Assembly (NCBI GenBank): GCA_902651635.1
Contig: CACRSC010000075.1
Span: 854,940-918,939 of the forward strand
Source: Mastigamoeba balamuthi
Taxonomy: Eukaryota > Evosea > Mastigamoebida > Mastigamoebidae
DNA length: 64,000 nucleotides
Direction: 5' to 3'
In this document: positions 1 to 11,756 of the stretch, piece after piece
Numbering within the stretch: the stretch's first letter is position 1
Layout of the letters: the number at the start of each line of letters is the position of its first letter
Notes under the pieces: model-generated
Databases searched by the model: none
What the model saw: only the letters and a program-made list of their open reading frames with translations
Told to the model about the DNA's origin: nothing
Translations under genes and position numbers: made by a program

Positions 1-2862
1 CGTGGCTTGGGCCGCGTTCGTGACAGAGACGAGAGGCAGCGACCGGTCGTAGTTGTCGTACTTGCGCACACCTGCCAGCATTGTACTCTGGAACTGCTGG
101 AAGCGAGCACTCCACGTCGTGCAGAACGTCCGGTCTGAATGAAAAAGTCAGCGACGATCCATCAGGACGATCGATCGCACTCGACAGACACGGGTTATTG
201 GCGATGGACGCCCCCGATGCAGTGATGTTGATGCCGGGGAAGGCGGCAGCGATGGCCTTCGCCATAGGAGTGAAGAATCTCGTGTAATTGGCCATCAGGT
301 TGTCATAGCCGCTCCCGATCTGCACCTCCCGCACATTGAACGGCAGCGTGTGGCCGTTGCTCTTCCTCATCGCCCCATACGTCGTCGTCGCCGCCCCGTT
401 GGCGTACTCGATCATGTGAACTGCTCACAATCGAAGAAGCGAAGAAGGTGTTAATGACTGGCGCCAGGCAAACCCAATCCAAGTGTAAAAAGACCACTAA
501 ATGAGGAGAGAGCGGAGCAGACGTGCCGGCCTCCTGGGCGATGGACGCGGGATCAAAGGACGAGGGATAGGAGCCAGTGTCGCCACCGACGCGGCCGGCG
601 AAGAGGGAGAGGATGGGGTGGGCTGCGAGGGACTCGGCGAGGAGGAGGAACTCGTGGAGGCCGAGGCCGTCTGTGGACCACGAGCCCCAGGCGCTGCTGC
701 AGTGCCCTGGCCTCGCGTCTGCCTCCCCCAGTGTCGTCCCGAAGCTCCACCGCGTGTCCGCTGACGTCCCCTCGAGCGTCTTGCCCCACGGGAACTGCAC
801 GTACGATGGCTTGAGCGCTGCCAGCGCAGTGTACACGTCCTTGCGGAACAGCCTGCGAGTGACGCAACGCAAGCAACGAACAGTCAGTCGATCGAATGCA
901 CAGCGACCGTGCAACACATTTGATCAAAATGGGAGACAAAAGTGCGGACCCGAGGACAGCGTCGGCAGGGATGAGAGAGAAGCTGTCGAGCCACACAGTG
1001 CACGAGCCCGTCACTGCCACTCCGAACACAAAGTTTGCGCTGGTCGACGTCTTCTGCCCCATCAGCGTGAACTCCATTTTGGCCCAATCTCCAGCCTCGA
1101 TGCTCTTCGTCCACGTGGTCGACACATCATCAGTGGTGTCGCGGAGCACAGCGGACGCTGACCAAGCACACGAGGACTTGGCGCGGACGCTGCCCTTGTA
1201 CGATGTGCCCAGGGCCACAGCGATGCCCCAGTACCCCGGGTTGGTCAGCTGCACCGTGGCAGCGGCCGTGGCAGCCACGCTCAGCGCCACGGGGTTTGTG
1301 TCGAACGGGTGTGTCGCTGTCGTCAGCCCCACCGTCGCTGTCCCCTGCGTCGTGGCCACCGTCCAGGGCCGCATGTCCGTGGACACGGAAATGTCACTGA
1401 CGTTCATGCCATCGCCGAGGATGCCTCTGCCGAGGGACTCGAAGTCTCTGTTGCGGATGAGCTGCGCGTAGAGGCCTCCGTCCGACCCGAAGTTGGCGTC
1501 TGCGGAAGCGCTGTCTGTCAGAATAAACAACGCTCTCGGAGGTTTATGGTGGATCGGACCTTCGAGTGTGATGCCGAACAGAGTCGAGCTGATCTTGCGA
1601 GCTGTCTGCCCGGTGGTGCTGATGTTTGCCCACGCTGGAGTCCCGATGCGGAGCAAACTCCACGACGTGTTTCCGCTGGTGCTGCCAGCCGTGTTGCCTA
1701 TCTTGAACGCCGCGGTGCCTGTGCAGGAGCTCGTCGTCTGCGCGACCTTCGGGGTCAGGAATGTTCCGGTGTCGTTGTTGTACAGCGCTATCCCTCCCAG
1801 CAGGCGGGCCTGCGGGTCCGCCTTCACCACAAACGAGCATTGCCTCTCCGCCCCCGACGGGTCCCTGAGCTTCGCCTCCGAGCCATCCAGGCAGAAGTAC
1901 TGGTTCATGTGGTTCGCTGCCCTGATCGAGATCGACAGAGGGTCCGTGGTGTCGAGCCCCTGGTGGAGTCGATACTAAGTCTCTCTCCCATTTTATCTGT
2001 GCCACTGTTACCTTCTCGATGACCCAGATGAAGTCGTAGTTGCTGACAGAGCTGGTCGCTGTGGCCGTGACGGAGCCGTTGCAGTAGTGCATGTAGGGGG
2101 TCGCCTCCCAGTAGAACCCGTTCTTGATGGCGACGAAGGTGGTCTCGACGGGTGCCCACGTCGCGCTCTCCTTGGTGGGCGGGAACGCGTTGAGCTGCAC
2201 GTCGACTGCCTGGCTGCTGCTCAGCCACGTGGCGCACAGGCCGGTCACCGTCGTCCCCACCGATAGGTACCTGCCCTCGTTGACGAAGGACACCAGGCCC
2301 GGGTCTGACAGGCCAGCCACCTTCCGGAATGTACACTGCAAAGAACCGAACCCGTGTTCAAAAATGGCGACTGAATACGGTACGTAGAAATTGAGGACAG
2401 AGGCGCTGTGCAAAGCAGAAAAAAAAGGAGGCGGATGCCAGCAGAGGCGATCTGAGTGAGTGCGCACGAGAGAGGCGGATGTGGGCTGCATGACGTTGAT
2501 GGACATGCTGTTGGTGTCGGCGGCACAGAGGAACAAGTTCGGGAGGTTGAAAACTCGCAGAGAGACGTGGTCCGCGTCTGTCGACCCGTTGATCGCAGCC
2601 TCCTCACGCCACATAAAGTCCGTCTCTCCCCAGATGGACACAGTGGCGTACACTGACCGCGCGGGCGACTTAAGCGTCAGAATAACTCGTGCCGCGGTCT
2701 TTGATTGATCAGGGCAGGGCGAGGTTTACCGTTACCTGACGACCCTGAGCAGTGCCGCATGCTTTTGGTGGGGTGCGAGACAGAGTAGTACGACTGAATC
2801 AGCGGGGCCCGCGCATCGCACAGCGCCAGCCCCGCGCACAGAAGAACGAGCAGGAGCTTCAT
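1..2862 (-). CDS. GH51-fold, AbfB-domain secreted protein (gene A), 3' part outside window
   Basis: Eight exons can be followed on the minus strand: 2862-2730, 2652-2468, 2335-2012, 1959-1560, 1499-950, 852-527, 420-181 and 134 to the window edge. I start at the ATG at 2862, which gives a signal peptide (MKLLLVLLCAGLALC). Two AbfB-like beta-trefoil stretches follow (for example FRKVAGLSD...SFVNEGRYL), then a GH51 alpha-L-arabinofuranosidase fold with GSDGGLYAQLIRNRDFE, LTNPGYWGIAV and TDGLGLHEFLLLAESLAA. The acid/base position, normally GNE, reads IGSGYD, and the nucleophile region reads LPLVSVTNAAQ with no Glu. It is therefore probably a sugar-binding rather than hydrolytic protein. It is a paralogue of gene C (7,299-11,756), which shares most of its splice positions. 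Intron 6 starts GCACGT, a GC-AG intron. Transcription diverges from the TEX10 gene. Confidence 0.8.
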
Positions 2863-3510
2863 TGGCACAAAAAACCCGGCAAAAGTGATGTCACAGGTGA
2901 GCTCAGTGTTCGTTACACAGAAGTTTGAGATGTAATATTGCGCGTGGCGGATCCTCGGGCAAAAGCGGTTGTCCTGGCAATCTGCATTTTCTGTGCCGTT
3001 GCCAGCGCAAGGTGGCGAATCGTCGGTGGGTTGCCGTAATTTGGCTGCTCGTTTTTGTGTTTTTGTATCGCCCGAAGAAGAGCACGAAACAAGGCAATCA
3101 GCAAAGGCGGCGCCCCAATGTGTCGGCTCTCTTTGGTGCAGTCGGAGATTTCTCGCAGGCCTTGCCGGACTTGCGGCGCCCCGCGTGATCGCTGGCCAGA
3201 AGCCGAGGGCTGGCGTTTTCTCATTTACCTAGTTTATTGAAGCTTGGGGTGGTTCCATTTTTCACCAGTGCACCACCGCGCGCGACACAGCTCGCAGTGC
3301 ATCCCTAGTGTCAGCGAGGGTCAGAAAGCCGCCCGTCGGAGCGGAATGAGCGGCCCGACGAAATGAGACGACGCCATTTTCTGCGGAGATACACACCACA
3401 CAGAGGGGCGATGACGCACGCAGAAGCAAATCGGAGATATCGGCGGAGATATCTCTGCAGACCGCACAGGCAGCGGCAGGCGTGGCGTCGCACACTCGCG
3501 GGCAGCGGAG
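2863..3510. other. Intergenic, divergent promoter region between genes A and B
   Basis: No convincing gene. The stretch separates two divergently transcribed genes and so should hold both promoters. Near the gene B start there is a short imperfect repeat of GCGGAGATA/CGGAGATATC (about 3,380-3,455). I see no TATA box I would stand behind. Confidence 0.4.
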
Positions 3511-6500
3511 ATGAAGAAGGGGGGGAGCATCAAGCGGGCAGGGCCGGACTTTGCCAAGCGCAAGGACAAGGCGGGGGCCAAGAAGGCGCGGCGGGCCAAC
3601 GAGACGGACACGGCGGTGGTGGCGCGCGCCGTCGTCCTCCCCGTCCAGGGCGCCCTGGCCGCAGCCACCGCCGAGGGCACGCGCAGGCGCCTCAGCCTCG
3701 CAGAGGCCCTCAGCAGGACGACGCACAGCAGCGCCCACACGCGGGCAGAGGCCCTGGGGGCCGTCAGGGAGGCCCTCGCAGGAGCGCAGGGGGCGCAGGG
3801 GACGCAGGGGGCCATGGCGGGGGCGGCCATCGAGGCCTGCGCCGCACTGGCTGCCGACGCCGACAAGAACGTCAGGGCGCAGCTCAGGCCCACCCTCTCG
3901 GCCCTCCTCGCCCTCCTCGACGAGGTGCGCCTCTCTCCCCCGTCCCTCTGCTGGTGCTGCTGCCTTGCTGCCTCTGTTGTGTTCTGTTCTACTCTCTCTC
4001 TCTCTCTCTCTCCTCCTCTTCTCAATGTGTTCTGCCCTGCTGCCTCGGCACTATATCTGCCNCTCTCTCTCTCTCTCTCTCCCTCTTCTCAATGTGTTCT
4101 GCCCTGCTGCCTCGGCACTATATCTGCCTCCCACTCACCCACCAGCAACTCTGTTCTTCCTTGCTGCCTCTGCTCTCTCTCTCTCTCTCTCTTCGCACAC
4201 ACTGCGTGCTGCCTCCTTCTTTCGTGTCAGGCTCTTTGCCTCTCTGCCTCACACTCTTTCTGCCCTGTCACGCACCCTACTCGAGATGTCTACCTTGTTT
4301 CGCCGTGGCTCTGTCTTGCGTCTGTCGTTGCCTGTCGTGCCTCTGTGACTGTTGTGTCTGCTCTGCGTCCCTCCCACCCTCCCACCTTCCCTGCTGACTC
4401 TATCGCCCCGCGTGCGTGCGCTCCGCTTGCCTTGCTGGGCTCAGAAAGAGGCGGCGCCATTCATGCCGCTGCTGGTGGCCTACCTCTGCAGCGGCCTCAC
4501 GCACCTCAGCGACGCCGTCCGCGCCGACACGGTCGAGCTTGCCGCCACCCTCGTCGAGCGCCACGCGCCCCTCCTGCGCCGCCACAGCCGCCCCGTCGCC
4601 GAGAACCTCGTCGCCATGGTCGCCTCTGCCAACGCCGCCGCCCGCCGCTGCGCCGCCTCTGCCGGCCTCATCTCCTCCACCACCCGCGCGGCCACCGGCA
4701 AGGCCCGCGTCGCCGCCCTCGCCAGCCTCGCCCGCTTCCTGCGCGCCACGCTGCCCGCGCGCAGCAGCGACGACTGCGGCGACAGCGACTGCGCACTCGA
4801 CTGCGCAGACGGCGACAACGCAGAGGGCGCGTGGAGGCGCAGGCTGGCCCTCACGCGGCCCGCGCCCCTCGTGTCGGCCAAGAAAGACACGTCCGTGCTG
4901 GCCGCGGCGGCAGGGCCTGCGGCTGCTGGGGCGTTGGCAGAGTTTGGCCCGCAGGTGCGCACTTTTGCGGCGTCTTTGAGGGCGCGGGCACAGCGGGGGG
5001 GGGAGCACAGCTCACTGTTGCCGCGGCCCTGCAGGACGCGGAGAAGGTGTACCACGCGGTGCACTCGGGGCTGCTGGAGATGTGGATCGAGGCCTCTCCG
5101 TCTGTGGTCACTGCGGAGCAGGCGCCCGTGCGTTTGCCGCGTTGCTCTGCACTCTTTCTCTCCTCTCTCTCCCCCTCCCCTCTCAGTGCCTTTGATGGGC
5201 CCCTTTGTCCTGCTGCTGACATCCTGCTGCCCACACACGCAACGCAACGCCAACGTGCAGCGCCTCAAGCTCATCCTCGAGACCATCGACCTCCTGCTGT
5301 CCTGCGTGGCCCGCACAACGTGCGCTGCCGCCCCCACACGCGCCCCACCCGCGCCCTCTTTCGCTGTCGCATCGCTCTGGTTTCCGGGAATTTGGAGTGC
5401 CACGTGTGTGTGCCTGCGCCACGTCACCCCCTCACGCCGGCCCCCGCGCAGCGCCGTGGGCGACGCCGGCGAGCCGTGGAGCGGGTACCTGAGCGACTAC
5501 CGCAAGCACCTGCTGGCGTACTTCCCGCTGCGCTGCGAGCCGCACGAGGAGCGGGCGACGCAGGCGCTGGTCGCGGAGATCAACGCGCTCGTCTGCCTCG
5601 TGGCCCTCCGCTTCCTCCCGCGCGCCCACTGCGGCTCCCCGGGCGCCCCCTGCGGCCGCGCGGGGCCCTGCTGGTCCGCCCCGCTCGCCGCCCACGTGGC
5701 CCACGCGCTCGAGACGCGCGCGGCCTGCGCGGGGCTGCTGCTGCCCGCGTTCGAGGCCCTCGCGGCCCACGCGACCCGCAAGCTCCGCGACGCGCTGCTC
5801 CGCGCCTTCAGCGCCTACAGCGCCGGCCTCCCCGCGGCCTCGGCGGCCCGCCTGGCCTGCGTGCGCTTCGTGGCCAAGAGCGTCGCCGCGGCCCCCGGGC
5901 GCGAGCTGGCCGCAGAGCACCGCCAGTGGCTCGCGGAGCTCCCGCGCGTCCTCTGGCAGCTCCGCGCCCCGCTCAGCCCCGTCGCCCGCGCCACGGCCGC
6001 CGCCGCCCTCGGCGTGCTCTGCGACGCCGCCAAGCGCCTGCCCCGCGGCGCCCTCGACTTCCTGCAGGCGCCGCTCGTGCCGTTCCTCTTCGCGGTCGTC
6101 CGCCCCCGCGCCTCCTCGTCGTCGTCGTCTGCGCAGGGCGGCGACGACGCGAGCAGGGCGCCCGGGAGGAGGGTCTTCGGGCCGTTCCTCGACATGCCCG
6201 CGGGCGTGCAGCGCCGCGCGGTGTTTGTGCTCGACAGCTTCTCGGAGATGTCGGCGCAGGCGGACCGCGCGGTCGTCGCCTGCTGCCTCGACCCCCGCGC
6301 CACGCAGGCCGCTGCGCGCCTGCTGCTCGAGCTCGCCGAGCGCCAGCACCTCTGGCGCGCCGACCCCGCGGCCGCCGCCGTGGCCCCGCAGCTCGTCGCC
6401 GTCGTCTGCGCGCTCGTCGTGGGCGCCGCCGACGCGCAGACGTCGCCGCTCTCGGCGTCGCCCGCGCTGCGCGAGGCCTGCGCCTGCGCCGCCCGCTCCG

Positions 6501-7030
6501 CCGCCCGCGCCGAGTTCTGGTCCCGCGCGTGCGACGACGTGCTGGCCGCCTGGCTGCTGGCCGCGCCCTCGCCGCGCCGCTGCGACGCCGTCCTGCGCCT
6601 CGCCCGCGCCTGCCTGGCGGGCGCCGAGCAGCCGCAGCCCTCGGGGGCCGCTGCCGAGCGCGTGCTGGCCGCCTGCGTCGAGTGCGCAGGCGGACGCGCC
6701 GAGGACGACGAGGCCCGGGCGGCGTTCGTCAGCGTCTGCGCTGCGCAGCCACGGCCGCTGGTCGCCGCCGTCTGCGCGTGGTCGCAGCGCGCGACGGGCA
6801 GCGCGGACCCCGCGGAGGCCGCAGACGCGGCCGCACGCATCGCAGCCGTGCTCGAGGCCGCGGAGCTGCGGTCTGCGCTGTCGCAGTGCGCAGGCGCCGC
6901 AGAGGCCGCTGCAGCGAGGCTGCGGCAGCTGGCGGACGCGGAGGGCAGCGGCAGCAGCGGGGCGGTGGCCAGGGCAGCGGCGGCCATCGAGGGCGCGTGC
7001 GCCCAGGCGTACGGGTACAAGATGCACTGA
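3511..7030 (+). CDS. TEX10: TEX10/IPI1 homologue, Rix1-complex ribosome biogenesis factor (gene B)
   Basis: Five exons join in frame to 884 aa: 3511-3924, 4445-4954, 5035-5127, 5261-5319 and 5452-7030. The N-terminus (DFAKRKDKAGAKKARRAN followed by TDTAVVARAVVLPVQ) matches the conserved start of TEX10/IPI1 (DFxKxKxKxGKKK...NxT). The stretch MPLLVAYLCSGLTHLSDAVR, about residues 145-165, matches the core of the Ipi1_N domain. The rest is Ala/Leu-rich helical repeat sequence of HEAT type. In yeast and animals this family works with Rix1/PELP1 and Ipi3/WDR18 in ITS2 processing and release of pre-60S particles in the nucleus. All four introns begin GTGCGC or GTGCGT and end CAG. The length is close to animal TEX10. 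It is the only ordinary housekeeping gene in the window. Confidence 0.8.
3987..4127 (+). repeat. CT microsatellite and 64-bp tandem duplication in TEX10 intron 1
   Basis: A (CT)n tract plus the adjoining sequence ending CACTATATCTGCC occurs twice in direct tandem (about 3,998-4,061 and 4,064-4,127). One undetermined base (N, 4062) lies at the junction, so copy number may be an assembly artefact. Confidence 0.75.
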
Positions 7031-7298
7031 ACTCCACGGCACGCACACACACGGCAGCGCAGCGACTGCACCTTCGCCCCAAAGCACTTGCCTGCATCTG
7101 TCGCGACGTGCAGCGAACGTGCACACCTCCCGGGGTGCGATCCTGTGGACCCGTGCACCAGTGGAGCAGATATTTTGCCTGCAGTTGGTGCTGCGTGTTG
7201 TCAACCGCCTTTTGAACTCTGCAAGCCAATAATCCTGTCGGGAGCACAAATAGTAAAAACAGCAGCGATCCCCGCAAGACCCCTTCTGCACCTCCGGA
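7031..7298. other. Intergenic between TEX10 and gene C
   Basis: Short gap holding the TEX10 3' UTR and the gene C promoter. No gene seen. Confidence 0.4.
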
Positions 7299-10200
7299 AT
7301 GCCGATGCGGGCCCTCGTCGTGCTGCTGGCGGCCTGCGCCCTGGGCGTCTCGGCGCGCAAGCCCCTGTTCCAGACGTTCTACAGCGCACAGAACCCCGCG
7401 CTGGCCCTGCGCCACACGGTGTCGCTCTCCAACGGCGTCCTCGTCTCGAGCAGTGCGCCCTTCACACAGGGCCCCCCTGCCCCCCTCCGTCTCTCAGCGC
7501 CCCTGCAGTGTACGCGACGGTGCCGCTGTGGGGCGAGACGGACTTCATGTGGCGCGAGGAGGCCGCCGTCAACGGGTCCAGCGACCCCACGCACGTCTCG
7601 CTGCGCTCCTCCGACTTCCCCGACCAGTTCATCTGCGCCTCCGACTTGAGCTCCACCGGCGTCTCCTTCGCCCAGCCCTCGCAGAACTCGCTGGTGCGCC
7701 CCCTCGTCCCCGCCCGGCTCGTCGCTCCGGGGTCCCTGCTGCGCCGCCCGCCTGCGCATCGGCTCTTTCGGGTCTGCTGCATTAATTTGCTTTTCCTGCC
7801 CGCAGTGTTGCATTTTTCGCGCACTGCGTGGCCCCCAAAAAAACACCGCGCGATCCTGACTTTTCAGCGCTCCAGTGCATTTCGCTGTGCCCGCGCCCAC
7901 TCAGGGGGCGGGCCGCCTGCCCCCGGCGCTCGCGCGCGACCCGGCGGTGCACTTTTGCTTTCGTGTCTGGTTTCTGTTTGCGTCGTCGCGCGACGTGCAC
8001 TCGGGGCCCCCACTGTGTGATTCCGCCCCCAAAACAGCAGGCGGGGGCACAAGTCCCCCCCACACACCCCCGGCACCTCTGCCGGCTTGCTGCGCACCGG
8101 CCCGATGCGGCAGTGGTGCAGTGAACCCGTTCTGATAACGACTCCGCACCGCCCCCGCACCCGCGCAGTGTACGTTCCGCAAGGTCGCGGGGCTCTCGGA
8201 CGTGGGCCTCGTCTCGTTCGTCAACGAGGGCAGGTACCTCACCGTCTCGACGGCGCTGTCGGGCTGCTGCGCGGCGTGGTTCACCACTGCCAACGCCGCG
8301 GCGTTTGACGTGCAGCTCAACTCGTTCCCGGCGAGCAAGGCGGCCGCCACGTGGATCCCCATGGACTCGACCTTCGTCTCGATCCGCGCGGGGCTCTACT
8401 ACAACACCAAGGAGCCCCTGCTGCACTACTGCGACACCACGGGCACCGCCTCGTTCACCGTCAGCACGACTGACTCGGACTACCCGTGGAACTGGCTCGT
8501 CGAGCAGGGCCTCGACTCCAGCGACGCGCTCTCGGTCTCGCTGCGCTCCGCCAAGTACCCCGACCGCTACCTCTGCTTCGACGGCGTCGCCGCGGCGATG
8601 CGCGACCCCGCGGGCGTCGAGAAGAACTGCTCGTTCCTCCTCAAGAACGACCCGCTGCACAAAATACTGGGCTCGGTCAACTTCTACCACACGCCGACGG
8701 GCAAGAACCTGGCGCGCGCCTCCACGACGACCGCCAACACCTGCGTGCCGTCGGCCGCCTCGTACGGGATCGTCGGCATCGCGGACCCCCTCTCGACAAA
8801 CTTCACGACGTGGAGCTTCAAGCGCATCCTGACGGCCGTCCGCGCAAACGTCACCGCCGCGCTCACGACCTCGCGCAAGGTGGACCCCCTCCTCTTCGGC
8901 ATCACCCTCGACGGTGCGCTCCAGGACACCCACCCCTCACCCCCCGCGCACAGCAGCAGCTCACGCAGCGCCGCCGCCTCCGCAGACGCCAACTTCGGGT
9001 CAGACGGAGGCCTCTACGCGCAGCTCATCCGCAACAGAGACTTCGAGGCCCAAGGCAGAGGCAACCTCGGCGACGGCCTGGCTGTCAGCAGCACCGCCGT
9101 GGCGACGGACATGCGGCCCTGGACGGCTGCGGTGACACAGGGGACAGCGACGGTGGGGCTGACGACGGCGACACACCCGTTCGACACAAACCCCGTGGCG
9201 CTGAGCGTGGCTGCCACGGCCGCTGCCACGGTGGAGCTCAAGAACCCGGGGTACTGGGGCATCGCTGTGGTCAAGGGCACAACCTACAAGGGCAGCGTCC
9301 GCGCCAAGTCCTCGTGCACGTGGACCGCGTCGGCTGTGCTCCGCGACAGCAGCGACAACGCGGCTTCGTCGCAGTGGACGCAGAGCATGTCGGCTAGCGA
9401 CGCGTGGGCCAAGGTGGAGTTCACGCTGACGGGGCAGACGGCGCTGTCGAGCGGGACCTTTGTGTTCGGAGTGGCAGTGACGGGCTCGTGCACTGTGTGG
9501 CTCGACAGCTTCTCTCTCATCCCTGCCGACGCTGTCCTCGGGTCCGCACTTTTGTCTCCCATTTTTGATCACATGTGTTGCGGTCGCCGTGCATTCGATC
9601 GACTGACTGTTCGTTGCTTGCGTTGCGTCACTCGCAGGCTGTTCCGCAAAGACATATACACTGCGCTGGCAGCGCTCAAGCCATCGTACGTGCAGTTCCC
9701 GTGGGGCAAGACGCTCGAGGGGACGTCAGCGGACACGCGGTGGAGCTTCGTGGGGACGGTGGGGGAGGCAGACGCGAGGCCAGGGCACTACAGCAGCGCC
9801 TGGGGCTCGTGGTCCACAGACGGCCTCGGCCTCCACGAGTTCCTCCTCCTCGCCGAGTCCCTCGCAGCCAAGCCCATCCTCTCTCTCTTCGCCGGCCGCG
9901 TCGGTGGCGACACTGGCTCCTATCCCTCGTCATTTGTGCCCGCCACGGTCGCCCAGGAGGCTGGTGAGCTGTTTTAGTTCTCTCCCGCTCCCCTCCGTGC
10001 GGGGCCTTACGTCCGGGGCTTGCGCAGTGGACATCCTCCAGTACGCCAACGGGGACGCGAAGACCAAGTACGGGGCGATGCGCAAGAGCAACGGCCACGC
10101 GCTGTCGTTCGGCGTGAGCGAGGTGCAGATCGGGAGCGGCTACGACAGCTCCATGGGCGACTACTCCAAGTTCTTCTTCCCGATCATCAACGCCGTCGCC

Positions 10201-11756
10201 ACCGCCTTCCCCGCTGTCACCGTCACCGCCTCTGGCGCCACGCTGGCCAGCAACCCCTGCCTCTCCAGTGCGCTGCGCTGCGTCCCCCCGAGCCCTCCCC
10301 GCCAGCCCCTGTACTCACAGCCCTCGCAGACCGCAGCAAGTGCGTCGCGTGGAGCTCGAGGACCGAGTCGTACCAGTACGCGCTCTACCAGGACGCGCAC
10401 AAGTACGACAGCTACGACAGGACGCTGCCCAAGATCGCCCTCGCCAACGGCTTCCAGGCCACGGAGACCGCCACCATCGACGCGGCCACCGCGGCTGCCG
10501 CGGCCGCCATCGGCGCCGAGCGCAACGGCGACGTGATGGCGCACTACTCGCTGCTGCCGCCGCTGCGCAACAACAACGCCGCGCAGTCGACGCCGGGCCT
10601 CGTGGCCTTCGACAGCGCCCAGACGGTCCTGCTGCCCGCGTACCACGTGCACCGCATGTTCGCCGCGGCGCCGTGCGCGTGGACTCTCGAGACGGCGGTG
10701 CCCACGGGCCGCGAGGCCGTCGCGTGCCGCACGCAGGACGGCGGCGTTGTGTTCCGCGCGGCCAACTACATGGCGTCGCCGCTCATCGTCACGTTCGCGC
10801 TCTCGGGCGCGGGCAGCGTGCCGTCGACGCTGAGCATCACTACGCTGTCCGGGGGGTCCGCGCGGGTGGCCAGCACGACGGAGCTGGTGCCCGTGACGCG
10901 CACGACGACGCCGGCGACGCGCGTGACGGTGGTGATGGCCGGGTACTCGTTCGCCGTCGTCTCCATGGGCAACGTCTCGGACCTGCCCGTCGTCGACCCG
11001 TGCAACGAGCACGGCATGTGCCGCTCGTGCCTGGCCGACGGCAAGTGCGGCTGGTGCGCGGGGCTCAAGACGTGCATGTCGGTCAACGGCTCGTACGGGC
11101 TGCCCTACGCCTGCCGCACGCTCGACTGGCGCGTGACCATCTGCACCCCGTCCTCGGGCGGCGACAGCACCAACACGGGGGCCATCATCGGCGGCGTCGT
11201 GGGCGGCGCTGGGTTCCTGGTGGCCGTGCTGGCGATCGTCTGCATCGTGCTGGTCGCGCGCAGGAAGTCGCAGCCCAAGCAGGTGCCCAACATCCCCATC
11301 GAGAACGTCTCTGTCGACTTTGTGGCCGCGTCGACGGTGCTCGACCCCTCGGTCGGCATGGGCGGGCCCATGACGATGGGCGGCCCGATGACGACGATGG
11401 GCGGGCCCATGACGACGATGGGCGGCCCCATGACGATGGCGAGCATGGGCCTGGGCATGGGCCCCATGACGACGACCGTCGGCCTGGGCCCCAACTCGGG
11501 CGGCACGCTCAACCAGCAGGGCGTGTCGTCGGGCGGCTCGACCAACACGCCGCCGCGCATGGACCTAGGCGTGCTGGGCTCGGTCAACGGGCAGATCCAG
11601 ATCTCGTCGGACCTCATGGCCATGGCGATGCCCCAGATGGCCATGAACCCCATCTACACCTACGGCGCCGTGCCCCCGCCCCCAGAGATGTCCGGCTCCT
11701 CGGGCTCGGGCTCCGGGGCCAACCTCTCTATCGGGAGCAACAAGTCCCCCAGGTAG
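7299..11756 (+). CDS. Type I membrane protein: AbfB modules, catalytically altered GH51 fold, PSI-like module (gene C)
   Basis: Seven exons join in frame to 1,210 aa: 7299-7452, 7509-7693, 8169-8913, 8986-9541, 9638-9963, 10028-10267 and 10330-11756. Order: signal peptide (residues 1-20); AbfB-like trefoils (about 50-290; FRKVAGLSDVGLVSFVNEG); GH51 N-terminal sandwich (GITLDDANFGSDGGLYAQL, LKNPGYWGIAV); GH51 barrel (about 547-900; LKPSYVQFPWGK, TDGLGLHEFLLLAE, GAERNGDVMAHYSLL). The acid/base GNE is IGSGYD (about 690) and the nucleophile strand is PKIALANGFQ (about 772), so both catalytic Glu are missing. A PSI-like Cys cluster (CNEHGMCRSC...CGWCAGLKTC, about 959-1007), one membrane span (about 1019-1045) and a cytoplasmic tail with MGGPMT repeats follow. 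It is most likely a carbohydrate-binding receptor. It is an inverted paralogue of gene A across TEX10. Confidence 0.85.
11359..11478 (+). repeat. Met-Gly-Gly-Pro-Met-Thr tandem repeats in gene C tail
   Basis: The cytoplasmic tail encodes at least five imperfect MGGPMT(T) units, then MGLGMGPMTTTVG. At DNA level the unit is about 15-18 bp, ATGGGCGG(C/G)CCCATGACG(ACG). This is a low-complexity intracellular segment of unknown function. Confidence 0.8.

Noticed and set aside
2913-3224. Small frames on both strands between genes A and B
   Set aside because: Short, overlapping on both strands, and without homologous counterpart or recognisable feature.
4480-7360. Long antisense frames across the TEX10 gene, up to 642 aa
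   Set aside because: GC-rich DNA gives long open frames on the other strand. They are Arg/Gly/Ala-rich with no domain, and the sense frame has the TEX10 motifs.
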